From Amblyomma americanum (taxonomy: Eukaryota; Arthropoda; Arachnida; Ixodida; Ixodidae), in assembly GCF_052857255.1 (NCBI RefSeq), contig NC_135507.1, positions 71,187,721 to 71,251,720 on the forward strand: a stretch of DNA of 64,000 nt, in the 5' to 3' direction. This document shows, piece by piece, positions 1 to 10,403 of the stretch (position 1 is its first letter; each line of letters starts with the position of its first letter). The notes beneath the pieces are model-generated. The model was not told the DNA's origin, did not search any database, and was given only the letters and a program-made list of their open reading frames with translations. The translations under genes were made by a program, and so were the position numbers.

Positions 1-540
1 ATTACGAACTGTAACGTGATATAGGATGACTTGTAATACCGCATATAACGAATTGTTGCCGTATGTCGCAACTAAAAACCGGTTACAACGAACGTTCCGA
101 TATGACGAAGTATCGAAGTTTTTGTTACTAGAAGCCGGATATAACGAAGTGTCGCAGTATGCCGCAACTAGAAACCGGATACACGAACATGCCGAATGTA
201 ACAGTGTCACGTGAAATAGGATGACTTATAATACTGCATATAACGAAGTACCGTAGCATGTCGTAAGTAGAAACCGGATAAAACGAAGTGTCGAAGTATG
301 CTGTAACTAGAAAGCGAATATTACGAACTGTAACGTTACACAGGATGACTTGTAATACCGAATACAATGAAGTGTTGCCGTATGTCGCAACTAGAAACCG
401 GATAAAACAAAGTATCGAAGTTTTTAGTAACTATAAACCGGATATCACGAAGTATCGCAGTATGTCGCAACTAGAAACCGGATATAACGAACTTGCCGGA
501 CGTAGAAGTGTCGCGTGGCATACGATGACTTGAAAAAGTT
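1..540. repeat. Degenerate 40-bp-unit satellite array
   Basis: A block of diverged tandem units with a basic period of about 40 bp, recognised by recurring AACTAGAAACCGGATATAAC followed by GAAGTATCGCAGTATGTCGC. A longer module beginning AGGATGACTTGTAATACCG recurs near 23, 219 and 343 (spacings about 196 and 124 bp), suggesting higher-order structure. Copies carry many point changes and small gaps. The array starts at or before the left edge of the window and fades out near 570. Open frames across it on both strands are a by-product of the repeat and are not genes. Confidence 0.85.
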
Positions 541-1811
541 GGCGTCATCAAATACTAACGTGACATAGGATGATAATCAAAAAAGAAGAAAGTAGAAGAA
601 AGACGAGAAGAATGACAGAGCAGAAGAAATTAAAGAGTAGAAGAAAGAGAAACGCATAGTTGTAAAAAAGAAGCGCCTAGTCGTACAAAGGATTCACCTG
701 GTTAACGCACCAGCAGCAACAAACGCTAATGCTTTCGCATTTCTCCAATGCAGCAGACTGCAGTGGTCTCCCAGTTTTTGGAACAGCGGAGAGATACGGA
801 TGAGAAAAGACACGTACAAGCAGGCCAATCACTTCATACTGAATCTTATTGATGCATTCCCGCAGCGTATAAAATGACGCAAACAACCTTAAATGAGAAA
901 AACACGGCAACGAGAACACACAGGCGCTATAAGCCGCTCCTGCTAGGGCTAAAATACTGGTATGGAGTATTGTGAAATGCATAAAATACAAAGGGCCCTG
1001 CACGCGGCAACAATGGCGCGTGCAATGGCGGGGCGCTTTTTTTTCTTTTCTTGTCCCTAATCTAAAAAAAACTGATGGTCTGTCATTTTTATTAGCGAAT
1101 AAAAACTAGTTTACGAGCTGGTTACTGTTGTTTAATAGTTTGTAATAGAATTGAAAAAATTCTCTTCGCTTACTTTCCGTATGCATATCATCTTTTGTTC
1201 TATCTTCTCAACGTTTAGTGCATACAAGGCCCTTGTGAATTCAATGGCCGTTCACTAACCTCTATTGAATCGGTCCCGATCGAGTTCAATGGTCACTGAA
1301 AACAATCGTATGGCACCGGCTGACCTCCACCGGGTTAGAGTTCCATCCACTCAACGGGCACTCAGGCTGCCCGTGTGCCGGGAGTATAACATGGCAATGT
1401 CACGACCATGTCAAAGTTTGCGCAATGTGCGCTGAAAGAACTGCGAGAAAAGAAGCGGCATGCCGGTTCCCTTTCCCAAGCACTGTGGCAGCTTTCCATC
1501 GCGCCCGATGGGGCAAAGCATCACCCGAAGGCGGTTGTGGGAAAATGTCCAGAATTTCACTCCATGACGTCACGCGTTCACAACTGCGTGAGACGCCTCA
1601 GCCAGCGTTGCACCATGTCGTCGCCTTCAGTCGGGCCCTAATGAGACGAACTGGTGGGAAACCGTGCGTTCGCCGACACTAGTACTCGTGCGACAAAAGT
1701 ACCCGAAGCAGTCCTCCGCAGAACAACGTGCTGGGGAGAAGGGGACAGAGTTATACTACGTGCAGACTAGCTTATGTCGCGTATAATATTTGGTAACATC
1801 TGTAATTAGTT
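541..1811. other. Non-coding stretch, purine-rich tract at its start
   Basis: An AGAAGA-rich purine tract lies at about 575-650 next to the satellite. Beyond it I see no recognisable protein domain, RNA gene or repeat family. Short open frames near 677-1003 (minus) and 1408-1682 (plus) have no recognisable motifs and are probably chance. Confidence 0.4.
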
Positions 1812-2041
1812 TAGTTCATGGGGGTTTAACGTCCCAAAGCGACTCGGGCTATGAGGGACGCCGTAGTGGAGGGCTCCGGAAATTTCGACCACCTGGAGTT
1901 CTGTAACCTGCACTGACATCGCACAGTACACGGGCCTCTATAATTTCGCCTTCATCGAAATTCGACCGCAGCGGCCGGTATCAAACTCGCGTCCTTCGGG
2001 CCAACAGGCGAGTGCAATAACCACTGAGGCACCGCGCCGGC
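1812..2041 (-). mobile_element. Ruka-type tRNA-derived SINE, copy 1
   Basis: On the minus strand the element begins with a degraded tRNA-like head (near 2041) containing a B-box-like region, then the conserved body with CAGGTGGTCGAAATTTCC and a 3' part whose plus-strand reading is GGGGTTTAACGTCCCAAAGC. The layout matches the Ruka SINE family described from ixodid ticks. The head is poorly preserved (GAGGCACCGCGCCGG on the plus strand), so this is an old copy. Confidence 0.8.
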
Positions 2042-2816
2042 AAACCGTTGATGGATAGCCCGCACATCATCAGCTCACTAGTGCGGCCCTTCCATGAAGG
2101 TGTTGCCGCGTTCCTTTTTTAGTGCGCTGTCAGTAAGGCCCCCGCTCATATTATGTGGCACGATATTAAAGAGCAATAATGAACGAAGAAATCAGAGCTT
2201 CCCAGTTAGTGTGTGTAGTGCCGGAAAGGGCTCAGCTGGTCTGAGCGCCTTCTCATGTTCGTGTGCGGATTCATTAACCTTCGCTGCGGATTGAGTCGGG
2301 TGCTTTCTCCTTCGGCGTCAAGCTCGTGTGATGATGATGGCGGCCCTCGGTTTATTCTGCCTGCGCCCGCTCAAGACAATGCGTGATATACGTGCCCGCA
2401 CTTTTTCCCCCATAACTCTCCCTCCTTTTCTGCCATTTCGGCCCCTTCTTGACCGCGCAGTTCATTTCTACCCCCAGAGGGAGACAGCATACTCAGCTTT
2501 ACTAGTCCTCATCGCCTATGCCCCTTGCACCACCCTCGCATCCCTGTGGAACGGCTGCTCATCTTCCGCGAAACACGAGCACGACTGGTTTGTTGCAATT
2601 TCCAACCAGTGACTTTCCAGTGCTCACTCTTATTCAGTTTATTGTGACTGCGACAGACGACGGAAGCGTACGGGAAAGGCATATGCATTATTATGCGCCG
2701 TCGGGAGCTAAATGGCTGATAAAGTGGAGGGATGTGACGTCACCAGATCAGAGCATTTTCATTGGTTGGAAGAAGTGACGTCACCAGCCCGGAAGCGATG
2801 TCACTTTCAGTAAAGG
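2042..2816. other. Unique-looking spacer without recognised gene
   Basis: No recognisable coding region. Small open frames at 2094-2294, 2328-2612 and 2518-2778 on the plus strand have no domain signatures. The only notable feature is a pair of TGACGTCA palindromes described separately. Confidence 0.35.
2735..2783. promoter_or_regulatory. Pair of TGACGTCA (CRE-like) palindromes
   Basis: Two perfect 8-bp TGACGTCA palindromes at 2735-2742 and 2776-2783 start 41 bp apart, each followed by CCAG, with an ATTGG (inverted CCAAT) between them. TGACGTCA is the consensus site of CREB/ATF bZIP factors. No gene start is visible downstream before the next SINE, so function is unproven; it may be part of an unrecognised repeat. 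Confidence 0.25.
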
Positions 2817-3048
2817 TTTGGTTTATGATTTATGGCGGTTTAACGTCCCAAAGCGACTCAGGCTATGAGGGACGCCGTAGTGAAGGGCTCCGGAAATTTC
2901 GACCACCTGGGGTTCTTTAACGACATCGCAGAGCACACGGGCCTCTAGAATTTCGCCTCCTTCGAAATTCAACCGCCGCGGCCGGGATCGAACCCGCCTC
3001 TTTAGGGTCAGCAGCCGAGCGCCGTAACCACTGAGCCACCGCGGCGGG
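2817..3048 (-). mobile_element. Ruka-type tRNA-derived SINE, copy 2
   Basis: Same family and orientation as the copy at 1.8-2.0 kb but better preserved: the tRNA-like head ends the element on the right (plus-strand GTAACCACTGAGCCACCGCG), followed leftwards by the body and TTTAACGTCCCAAAGCGACT. The B box region and the acceptor-like GC-rich end are clear. Confidence 0.88.
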
Positions 3049-3604
3049 CTACTTTCTTTCAGTCAAGGTATCAACAGTTTCTAATGCTATCGTACCGCCA
3101 ATACATAACGTAATTAGGTGCCCTTGTGAGTTTTCCTGACTCCTGAAGTATCCACAGCACGGCACCCAATTTCAATCTCTAAAACCGGCCGAGTCACCGT
3201 AGCGAAAGCGCTCCGTTGCACAGAGGAGAAGCTGTCTTCCATAGTTTTCAAAGGTGTCCATAAAAAAGCTAAAAGCTTCAAACTGGTCACCATCCCTGAT
3301 GAGCGCTATACTGCCAGGTCAGAAAATTGAGTAACGGTCTACATGTCCAACTCCTTCGTGAGTCGTGAGCAAAATCAAGCACAATCAGAGCCGACAGCGT
3401 GGGGACTCGAACAGCGTTTTTTATGGCCCCGAACCTACCTGCGTGTGCGTGCGTCACTAAGCGTTGTCGTTCGTGGCATATCGGCTGACACCCTTCGGAC
3501 CTGGGCTACGACAGCGAGTTCCGACGTTGCCTATTCGCCAGTAAACAGCACATGAGGGCAACCGTTCATTAGCCCCACGTTACATAAAACTTCTTCCTTT
3601 ATAC
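3049..3604. other. Non-coding spacer
   Basis: No recognisable gene, RNA or repeat. A short plus-strand open frame at 3343-3555 shows no known motif. Confidence 0.35.
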
Positions 3605-3904
3605 GCCCGAGACTTGAGTCTGCATGTGCCTCTCTTCTATGCTGACCTCATCACCACGCTCGAATCTGCCCAAAATCATTTATTTCGACAACTCTATCAC
3701 GCTAGCGTTTCTGCACTAAAATCTCAGCTCCACCTCCCCACGCTAGCCTGCCGTCGCAAAATCGCTCGTCTTATCTTGCGTGATACATTTTATCGCACAT
3801 TTAACCAGTATGCATCCCGTATCACACACCCTCACTGGATATCTCGTAACTCCCACCCTAATGCTGTCTACCCCGAGCAATCTCGCACTGTGACATATCA
3901 GTAG
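3605..3904 (+). pseudogene. 3' terminal fragment of a CR1/L2-type LINE reverse transcriptase
   Basis: The plus-strand frame ending at a TAG near 3902 reads as the extreme C-terminus of a non-LTR retrotransposon reverse transcriptase. It has an LESAQN segment, an ARRKIARL-like helix and an ITHPHW-type basic tail, in the order usual in tick CR1/L2-clade LINEs after the catalytic palm. The rest of the ORF is missing, so this is a 5'-truncated insertion. It lies tail-to-tail with the next LINE remnant, whose 3' end begins about 14 bp further on. Clade assignment is from memory of family sequences. Confidence 0.6.
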
Positions 3905-3917
3905 TCTTTTTTTCCTT

Positions 3918-5757
3918 AGAATCAGAATCAGAATCAGAACGTTTATTCACGCAGAAATTGATGCACAAAATGCTGTGTAGTCATCTGGATCCTTAGCCGC
4001 TATGGCTAGTGATGGATCCATTACAAACATTGTCAGAGTTAAACAATCACTATATGGAGCATTGCTATGAGCAACAACACGTGTTTAGCTTGGTGCATCA
4101 GATTGCTTGTTAAGGTAGTGGCGTTTTAGTTTAGAAACAAAGTTGGACGTGTATTTCATGTAACACGGCACGGTATTCCATATTTTAGCCCCGATAAAAG
4201 AAATTGAGCGCCCCCCGTATATGTTGTGAGCTATGGGTAAATTAAAATTATTGTGCTGTGCCTGCCTAGTGTCACGTTTGGGAGAGATGAATATGGAAGA
4301 AGGATGTGGGGAGTTCGTGCTAATTATCTGGCGGACTAAAATGGCCGTTTTGTACTCACGTACATTGGTGAAGGGCATTATGTTTAATTCATCAAAAAGA
4401 GGTTTGGATGGTATTGCTCTCGGTGCATATGATATTATTCTGACAGCCCTTTTCTGGAGAGTGCTAACTTTTGCTAAGTAAGATGCGAAGGTGAAACCCC
4501 AGGATTCAATGCAGTATATTAAATGGTTATGGAAAACGCTGAAATATATCATTCGTAGTGTGTTCTTGTCAAAATGTTTTTGTGCTTTAATTAGTGCATA
4601 GCACCCAGAGGTTAACTTTTTGCATAAGTTTTCTATATGAGGTGCCCAGTGTAGATTCTCATCAAGAGTTACTCCTAAATATTTGTAGCTTTGAACCCGT
4701 TCAATTGGTAATCCATCGAGATGCAGACTACATTCTACGGGGGTAGATTTACGACGGGAGGTGAAAGCAATGAACTTTGTTTTTTTAACATTTAGCGCTA
4801 CTTTGTTAGTGCTAAACCAATTTGCTGCTTTTTGGAGGCTATCATTTGCAAGTGATTCAGCCTTTTCTGCCGACTGATGAGGTATTAGTAGAGCTGTGTC
4901 ATCTGCGTACATGATTGCTTGTCCACGCTCAATGAAACGAGGAAAATCATTTATAAAGAGGGAAAAAAAGCAGGGGGCCAAGTACTGACCCTTGCGGAAC
5001 TCCTGTCCTAACTTCCCCCATTGAAGATCTTTGATCTGAGATTTGCACGAATTGCATGCGGTTAGTTAGGTAGCTACGGAAAAAATTGCTGGCTGGTCCT
5101 CGAAATCCATAACTTTCAAGTTTCTGTAACAAAATGTCATGTTTAACGTGTCGAATGCTTTTCTAATGTCAAGGAATATGCCTATAATAATCTTGTTTGA
5201 ATTTAAAGCCCGGTTAATTATTTCTGTTGCTGAGTGTACTGCTGTGCCTGTAGAATGACCTCTGCGGAAACCATGCTGTTCTCTGGCTAAGATGCCATAT
5301 TTTTCAACAAAATCCTGTATTCTCTTAGCTATTAGTTTTTCGAAGAGCGTATTAATGCAACTCAGTATGGTGATTGGGCGGTAATTTTCTACATCATTGG
5401 GATTGTCGTTTTTGTAGATCGGTACAACTCTCCCAATCTTGAGCGTTTCAGGATAGATACCCGATAAAAAAGCCTGATTAAGTATTTTTTCCAGTGGAAG
5501 GCACAAAATATGAATGTTGTCCTTAATGATGTTCACTGATATTTCGTCATGACCCATAGCTTTATTAAGCGACATCTGGCGGACGACAGCAACAATTTCG
5601 GCAGCTGTTATCTCTGTGTAAGCAAAAGTATTAGAGCACGGAGTTGGCAAAACAGTACAAGCGTTGATTTGCGAGGTGGCAGCTATACTATTACCTATGT
5701 TAAGAAAAAAATGGTTGAACGTTGAAGCAAGGCATGCTAGGTCAGAGTTGAAGAACA
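3918..5757 (-). pseudogene. 5'-truncated CR1/L2- or Jockey-like LINE reverse transcriptase, two frameshifts
   Basis: On the minus strand, three overlapping frames (to 5066, 4947-5132, and 4981 down to 4085) together give a reverse transcriptase. Visible motifs are an NYRPI segment, an FLDIRKAFDTLN box, GVPQGSVLGPLLF and the catalytic YADD (MYADDTALL). It is broken by one missing base just after FDTLN (near 5130) and one extra T in a poly-T run (near 4965). The coding trace can be followed back to about 5757, where it is truncated; no endonuclease domain remains. The 3' end carries GAATCA microsatellite units (plus strand, 3919-3940), typical of CR1/L2-like tails. It cannot encode a working enzyme. 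Confidence 0.8.
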
Positions 5758-8045
5758 GCCAACGACTGGAATGGCCTTACATCCGAAGTGGCGACCAGCG
5801 TCAATCCCGTTCACTTTAAATCTGCCATCGAAGATCATCTATATCCGAAATAATACCATTCTGTCAGCTCACCTCTCATGAAACGTCCCTTGTGGACATT
5901 TGAAGAGTAATAAATAAATAAATACACTGCAGGACAAAGCGGCGAATGTTTTTTCGGAACACTGTATGAAAAGAAAATGGGTAAACATAACTCTTACGGC
6001 ATATAGTGCCCGATAGCAGCGCCAGCTGTTAGCGTGTCCGCACGTTTGTGGACGGGCCTATGCAACACGCCTTAGCTGCGGAAAATTTTTCGGCATGTTC
6101 CGAATCCGCGTGGTGTAAACGTTGGCGCTCTCGATCACTTGCGCGACGCAAAGCACCGCGGCAACCGCACTCTTTATAGCCAGCCGTGACGTCAATATTA
6201 CGTGTTGGCGCCACAAGAGCGCCAGCTTCCTTTGGTACTACCGCAGCGCGCTCATAGCGGCCGCTCCATTAACATCACATCGGGGCAGGGGTCTACGCGA
6301 TGCCCGAGAGCCTGTACCAAAACCTCTCGCTCTAAAACAAGTTTACCTCTTTCTCGCGCACTGATTCTCTCAAGGCGAATAAGTGTGAAGGGCATTACGA
6401 AAGTTTGGGGCAGCGTAGAACAGAAGAAGCGCGAAACCTTCTAAATGTTGTATTTCCTCAAAATACTCGCCCCGACATTCTACGAACTTTCCAGTTCTAA
6501 TAGACTATCTTTCAAAACGCCTCATTCATCTTGCTCAGGTTCTCTTCGGCGTGGGCAGGTTCTTAAGGAGCTCAGCACGTCTTACCAAGCTACGAGTTTA
6601 CACTCCTTGAACTAATAAATAATTGATATGAGCCGGTCAGGACTGCACTAAGGCAGGATGCTTAAACAAAACCGCTGTGCACTTCAGGAATTGAATGGAG
6701 GCGCTGCCTGTAGGCGAGGAGGCACTTTCATTGTGCAAAACGATCCACCGCACTTTTGTTCCTGACTGCCTTTTTTTGCAGTTCGACGAAAGTTTCTTGT
6801 TGGCATGCTAACTTTGCGCCGGGGAAACAGCAATGCTAAGCGCCTATACAAATGAACAGTTATATACGCATGAACGTGCCCTTTTGCCAAACACCATCGC
6901 TCCTATTTCCTAGTCGACGCTTGAGGGCAGCTTCACTTTTGATGGTGGATCCTCATCAGTAAGATTTCTGAACGCCGACGGATGCCTACCCTCCCGAGAA
7001 GACTTGCCATTGCAGATCTCACTTTTTCCAACGATGCCAGAAGAACATTCGGAGTTGTCTCCGGGAAATCTGAGCAAAATTCCTTCGAAACCATTCTACA
7101 CAGATGAGCATTTGCTCTTTTGTCAAAGCGTGAAGCACTCAGGAATGTTGCATCCTGAACATTCCTGACTCTACCGACGTCGTGACTTGCAGGTGTGCTT
7201 CAGCGTCCTTAAATCCCGTACGGCGATGTTTAATTCATCCAGTGAAGAAAACATCGCCGCTCGTTCCTCTCTTTTTATTTGTTCTAATTTTCACTTATTC
7301 TAGATTCTTAAAAGCATAGAAAAAAAACGTCGCGCGGGAGAAAAGAACGACCCCGAAAGGCAGCTGAAAACGCTGAAGACTTTTGAGCTTGTTTAAACTA
7401 CCGTCAAGATCATACAAAATTACCACGCGAAAGTGTTCCTTTGCAGCTCCATCACAAACAGCGGCTCAACGTATGCCAAGCAGAACGCCACAAGTACGGC
7501 CCTTTCAGCAGCAGCGATATGTAGGTCAAGTTTAGAATTATTTGCCACCGTAAATCTGAAAGGTGCTCGCTCTTAACGGTGTTTATCGCAAGTGGAGAAG
7601 TCAGTCGTAACACACTGTGTCTGAAAACATTCGTAGCACCCCTCGCAGCAGATATAGCTATGCAAAACTAGCCACTCCCACTTCCTCCCTGACCACGGCC
7701 AGGGCTCTGAGGTGCCCTTATTACATGTCCACAGAAGGCGCATTGAAGAAAGCTCCGGTTCCCGTGAACTTGCAAGGTAAATACGGCCCAACAGGTCTTC
7801 CTGTAGCATTGTCAGTCGACGTGGCATCTACGTTTAAAAAAAAAAAGAGGAAAGCTTCCGGTCAAGACATAGTGAGAGAACAACTTCTATTGAAGAAAAG
7901 AAAGCGACAAAGATGTCCTCTGTAGGAGGACCTCATAGTCCAGCAGCCCTCTGGAGGCAGCCTCGGTCCTCATCAGAACTTTCATCCCACATCCTCAGCT
8001 TCCGGTCAAAACAAAACGCCCTTGTGCTCTGCGACGTCGGTGCAG
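5758..8045. other. Long stretch without recognised gene
   Basis: Read on both strands, this 2.3-kb stretch shows no convincing domain, splice-linked exon set or RNA gene. Only low-complexity spots stand out (AATAAATAAATAAAT near 5910, an A-run near 7838). Short open frames on either strand carry no recognisable motifs. Confidence 0.4.
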
Positions 8046-8100
8046 GTGACAGAACCCCAGGTGGTCGAAATTAATCGGCAGCCCTCCACTACGGCGCCCA
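8046..8100 (+). mobile_element. Fragment of a Ruka-type SINE body
   Basis: Contains CCCCAGGTGGTCGAAATTA and CCCTCCACTACGGCG, the body segment of the tick SINE, here on the plus strand and opposite in orientation to the other copies. Head and tail are absent. Confidence 0.7.
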
Positions 8101-8299
8101 CTATACCCGACGTGCCGCTCTGCGACGTTAAGTCTGCCGCACCGCACCAACATACCCTACCACTACAGAATTTTTGCCCGAGTAGCCTAAAGTCATGAAG
8201 TGATCAAGCCACTCCAGGCAGTCTAAGTGGCTTCAAGGCGCTTATTTCTGGCCCTCCATCCAGGAAGAGCACGGCTCAGTGCCGACCAGCCACGTTGGG

Positions 8300-8900
8300 C
8301 GCCTTTCATCAAAGATATAAAAACACAAGAGCCGCCTGGCCCGCTTGCACCATCGTCCACGCCTCAAAGCGCCCCCACCGCGGTCTCGTTCATCCCGAGG
8401 CGCTGACACAATGTGTGCGCTGCTCAGCGGCCAATTCGCCGGGCGAAAGACAACAGTCGCGAGAACAAACGTCCCCACTCTCATCTTGAACGATTGCCCC
8501 CGGCGGAGGCGCCGGGCTGGCTAGCTAGCACACAGGGCTCCGAGAGCAGGTTGCCCTCACACACTTGCTGCCGCGCCTCCCGCGGCGGCTATTTAAAGCC
8601 CCAGAGCGCACACCTCGCCGGTGCGGCGCTGGGAAGAAAGCGGAGCCCTGTTTCGCGGCCCCAGCGTGCCGCGCGTTCCGCAAGCATGAAACAGCCGCTG
8701 GCCGAGTGACCCGGAGCTCGTTCGGGTGCACCGCGCGGGAGAGACCGTGACTCATGCGCTGGCGCGCAACCCTGCCTCCGGGCGGCTGCGATGCGGCGGC
8801 GGCGGCGGAGATTTTGATCCACTAATAACGCGGTAGTGGCACAGGTCGGTGTTTGTCGGAAAATCAAGTGTCGGCGTCGTCGTGACTGGAAAATCATGAT
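8300..8900. promoter_or_regulatory. GC/CpG-rich island, possible promoter with TATA-like box
   Basis: This segment is far richer in G+C and CpG than its surroundings, with GCGGCGGCGGCGG near 8792-8810. A TATTTAAA box sits at about 8590-8597 and a GC-rich stretch that could hold a start site lies roughly 30 bp downstream. A seven-codon upstream-type frame (ATG near 8686) ends at TGA. This resembles a promoter plus 5' untranslated exon on the plus strand, but I cannot find a coding exon belonging to it in the window, so it is tentative. Confidence 0.3.
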
Positions 8901-8980
8901 TGATCGAGAAGGTAGTAACGTAGAAAAGTAGTTTCGCTGGAAGGAAAACAGTGATGGCCGATTTGAAAATGAAAATTAGA

Positions 8981-9240
8981 AATTGGTTTTCGGGGAAAGG
9001 AAATGGCGCAGTATCTGTCTCACATCTCGGCGGACAACTGAGCCGCGCCGTAAAGGAAGGGATAAAGGAGGGAGCGAAAGAAGAAAAGAAGAAAGAGGTG
9101 CCGTATTACAGGGCTCTCGAATAACTTCGACCACCTGGGGATCTTTAACGTGCACCGACATCGCACAGCACACGGGCGCCTCCAGCGAAACGCGACCGCC
9201 GCGGGCTGCGGTCGGGTGCCAACCACTGAGCCACCGCTGC
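8981..9240 (-). mobile_element. Ruka-related SINE, second subfamily, copy A
   Basis: Minus-strand element with the tRNA-like head on the right (plus-strand AACCACTGAGCCACC) and the shared body CGACCACCTGGGGATCTTTA. It differs from the copies near 2-3 kb by a distinct 3' region reading on the plus strand TGGTTTTCGGGGAAAGGAAA, then GCGCAGTATCTGTCTCA and a GGGATAAAGGAGGGA/GAAAGAAG-rich tract. Four copies in the window share that 3' end (near 9.0, 13.3, 23.8 and 33.9 kb), so they are a separate subfamily. Confidence 0.85.
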
Positions 9241-9482
9241 ACGAATGAGGGTGCTAGCCCTGTATGGCCACTGTATTGCATTGTTTATCGTGGTTACGAT
9301 TTGTTATTCGTGATATTGCTACGTGATTAAAGTGGTATGTCAAGTGTATTTTGTGTGTTGTGTGTGCTTGCATGGCATGGATGAAGAAGAGTAGATACAC
9401 CACACAATGTTCTTTTAGTTATTCCGTGCATGCATATTAGTCACGGTTCCCATTCTGCCGAGAATCCGGCGTTGTCGTCGTC

Positions 9483-9770
9483 ATGGTCGGCGGCGGCGTC
9501 GTGAGCGGAAAAGGAAACGGTGAACACTTGATGCTTTTCAGAAAAGGGCTTCACCTTACAGTGGAAAGCAGCGGGGCTGATTTATCCAAGGCGTTGGGGT
9601 TTAAGGACAGTGAAGGGAAAGTAGATTTTAAGCGGGTAGAAGTAACCAAGAGAAGGTTATCTGATTGGTGGCTAAAATCAAGACAAGAGTAAAATTTTCA
9701 TAAGTCGTGGCTAGGTGGCTTTAGCCGTCCCCCGATTTAAAGGCTTCAGCCTTATCCATCCATCCATCCA
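9483..9770 (+). repeat. 3' end of a dispersed element with (ATCC)n tail, copy 1
   Basis: A 70-codon plus-strand frame (to 9692) ends in KRVEVTKRRLSDWWLKSRQE, followed by a GGCTAGGTGGCTTTAGCC segment and a terminal ATCC microsatellite. The last 150 bp recur with strong similarity at 56.64-56.79 kb, including the coding part and tail, so this is the 3' end of an interspersed retroelement. A conserved coding C-terminus plus a simple-repeat tail suggests a non-LTR element, but I cannot name the family. Confidence 0.55.
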
Positions 9771-10141
9771 CTTGACCAACCTGCCACGTAGGTCGCGTGA
9801 CCTTGTAACATCATCACAACTGTCCACGGTGGCAGGTGGCAAACGACTGCCAGGACCTGATGGACCAAACGGCTTTTTTCCGTGGATGTAGGCATGAGTG
9901 CTTTGGAGAGGCCTCTGCAGTTCCACTGGAGCAGATCAGAAAAATTGGCTGTGGTTCAGCTCTGGTTAACCCTAGTTGAATTGTGAAAGCTTCGTCTCCT
10001 CGGCACGTCGGCTACGCAGCGTCTCATTCCGACGCTCTCGATCGAACTCAAACCTCTCTCTTCCGCAGTTGACGAGTCACTCCGGGACGTGGCACTTCTT
10101 CTAGCCGCATCTTCGTTACGACGCTTCTCGAGTCGTGCGGC
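9771..10141. other. Non-coding spacer
   Basis: No recognisable gene or repeat family was seen between the ATCC-tailed element and the CTCTT-rich tandem repeat. Confidence 0.3.
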
Positions 10142-10265
10142 GCGTTCTTCTGGCGTCTCTTGAGCGCGTTCTCTCTTCCTCGCTCGGTTCTGTCGTTGCG
10201 TCTCTTGAGCGCGGTCTCTTCCTCGCTTCGTTCTGTCGTTGTTGCGTCTCTTCCGCGCTCTCCAT
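10142..10265. repeat. Short tandem repeat of about 43-46 bp units
   Basis: Two to three imperfect copies of a unit built from GCGTCTCTTGAGCGCG and TCTTCCTCGC plus GTTCTGTCGTTG. It lies immediately left of the (AT)n tract. The open minus-strand frame across it is a consequence of the repeat. Confidence 0.6.
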
Positions 10266-10290
10266 AACGACTACAACACACTAAGGCGAA

Positions 10291-10403
<113 letters not shown>

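Noticed and set aside
1..540. A direct-repeat array that might be read as CRISPR
   Set aside because: Units are degenerate and contiguous, without constant repeats and unique spacers, and the sequence is eukaryotic; it is a satellite.
2990..3048. tRNA-like sequences at the right ends of the Ruka-type SINEs
   Set aside because: They are degenerate heads of SINEs joined to the conserved body, not free tRNA genes.
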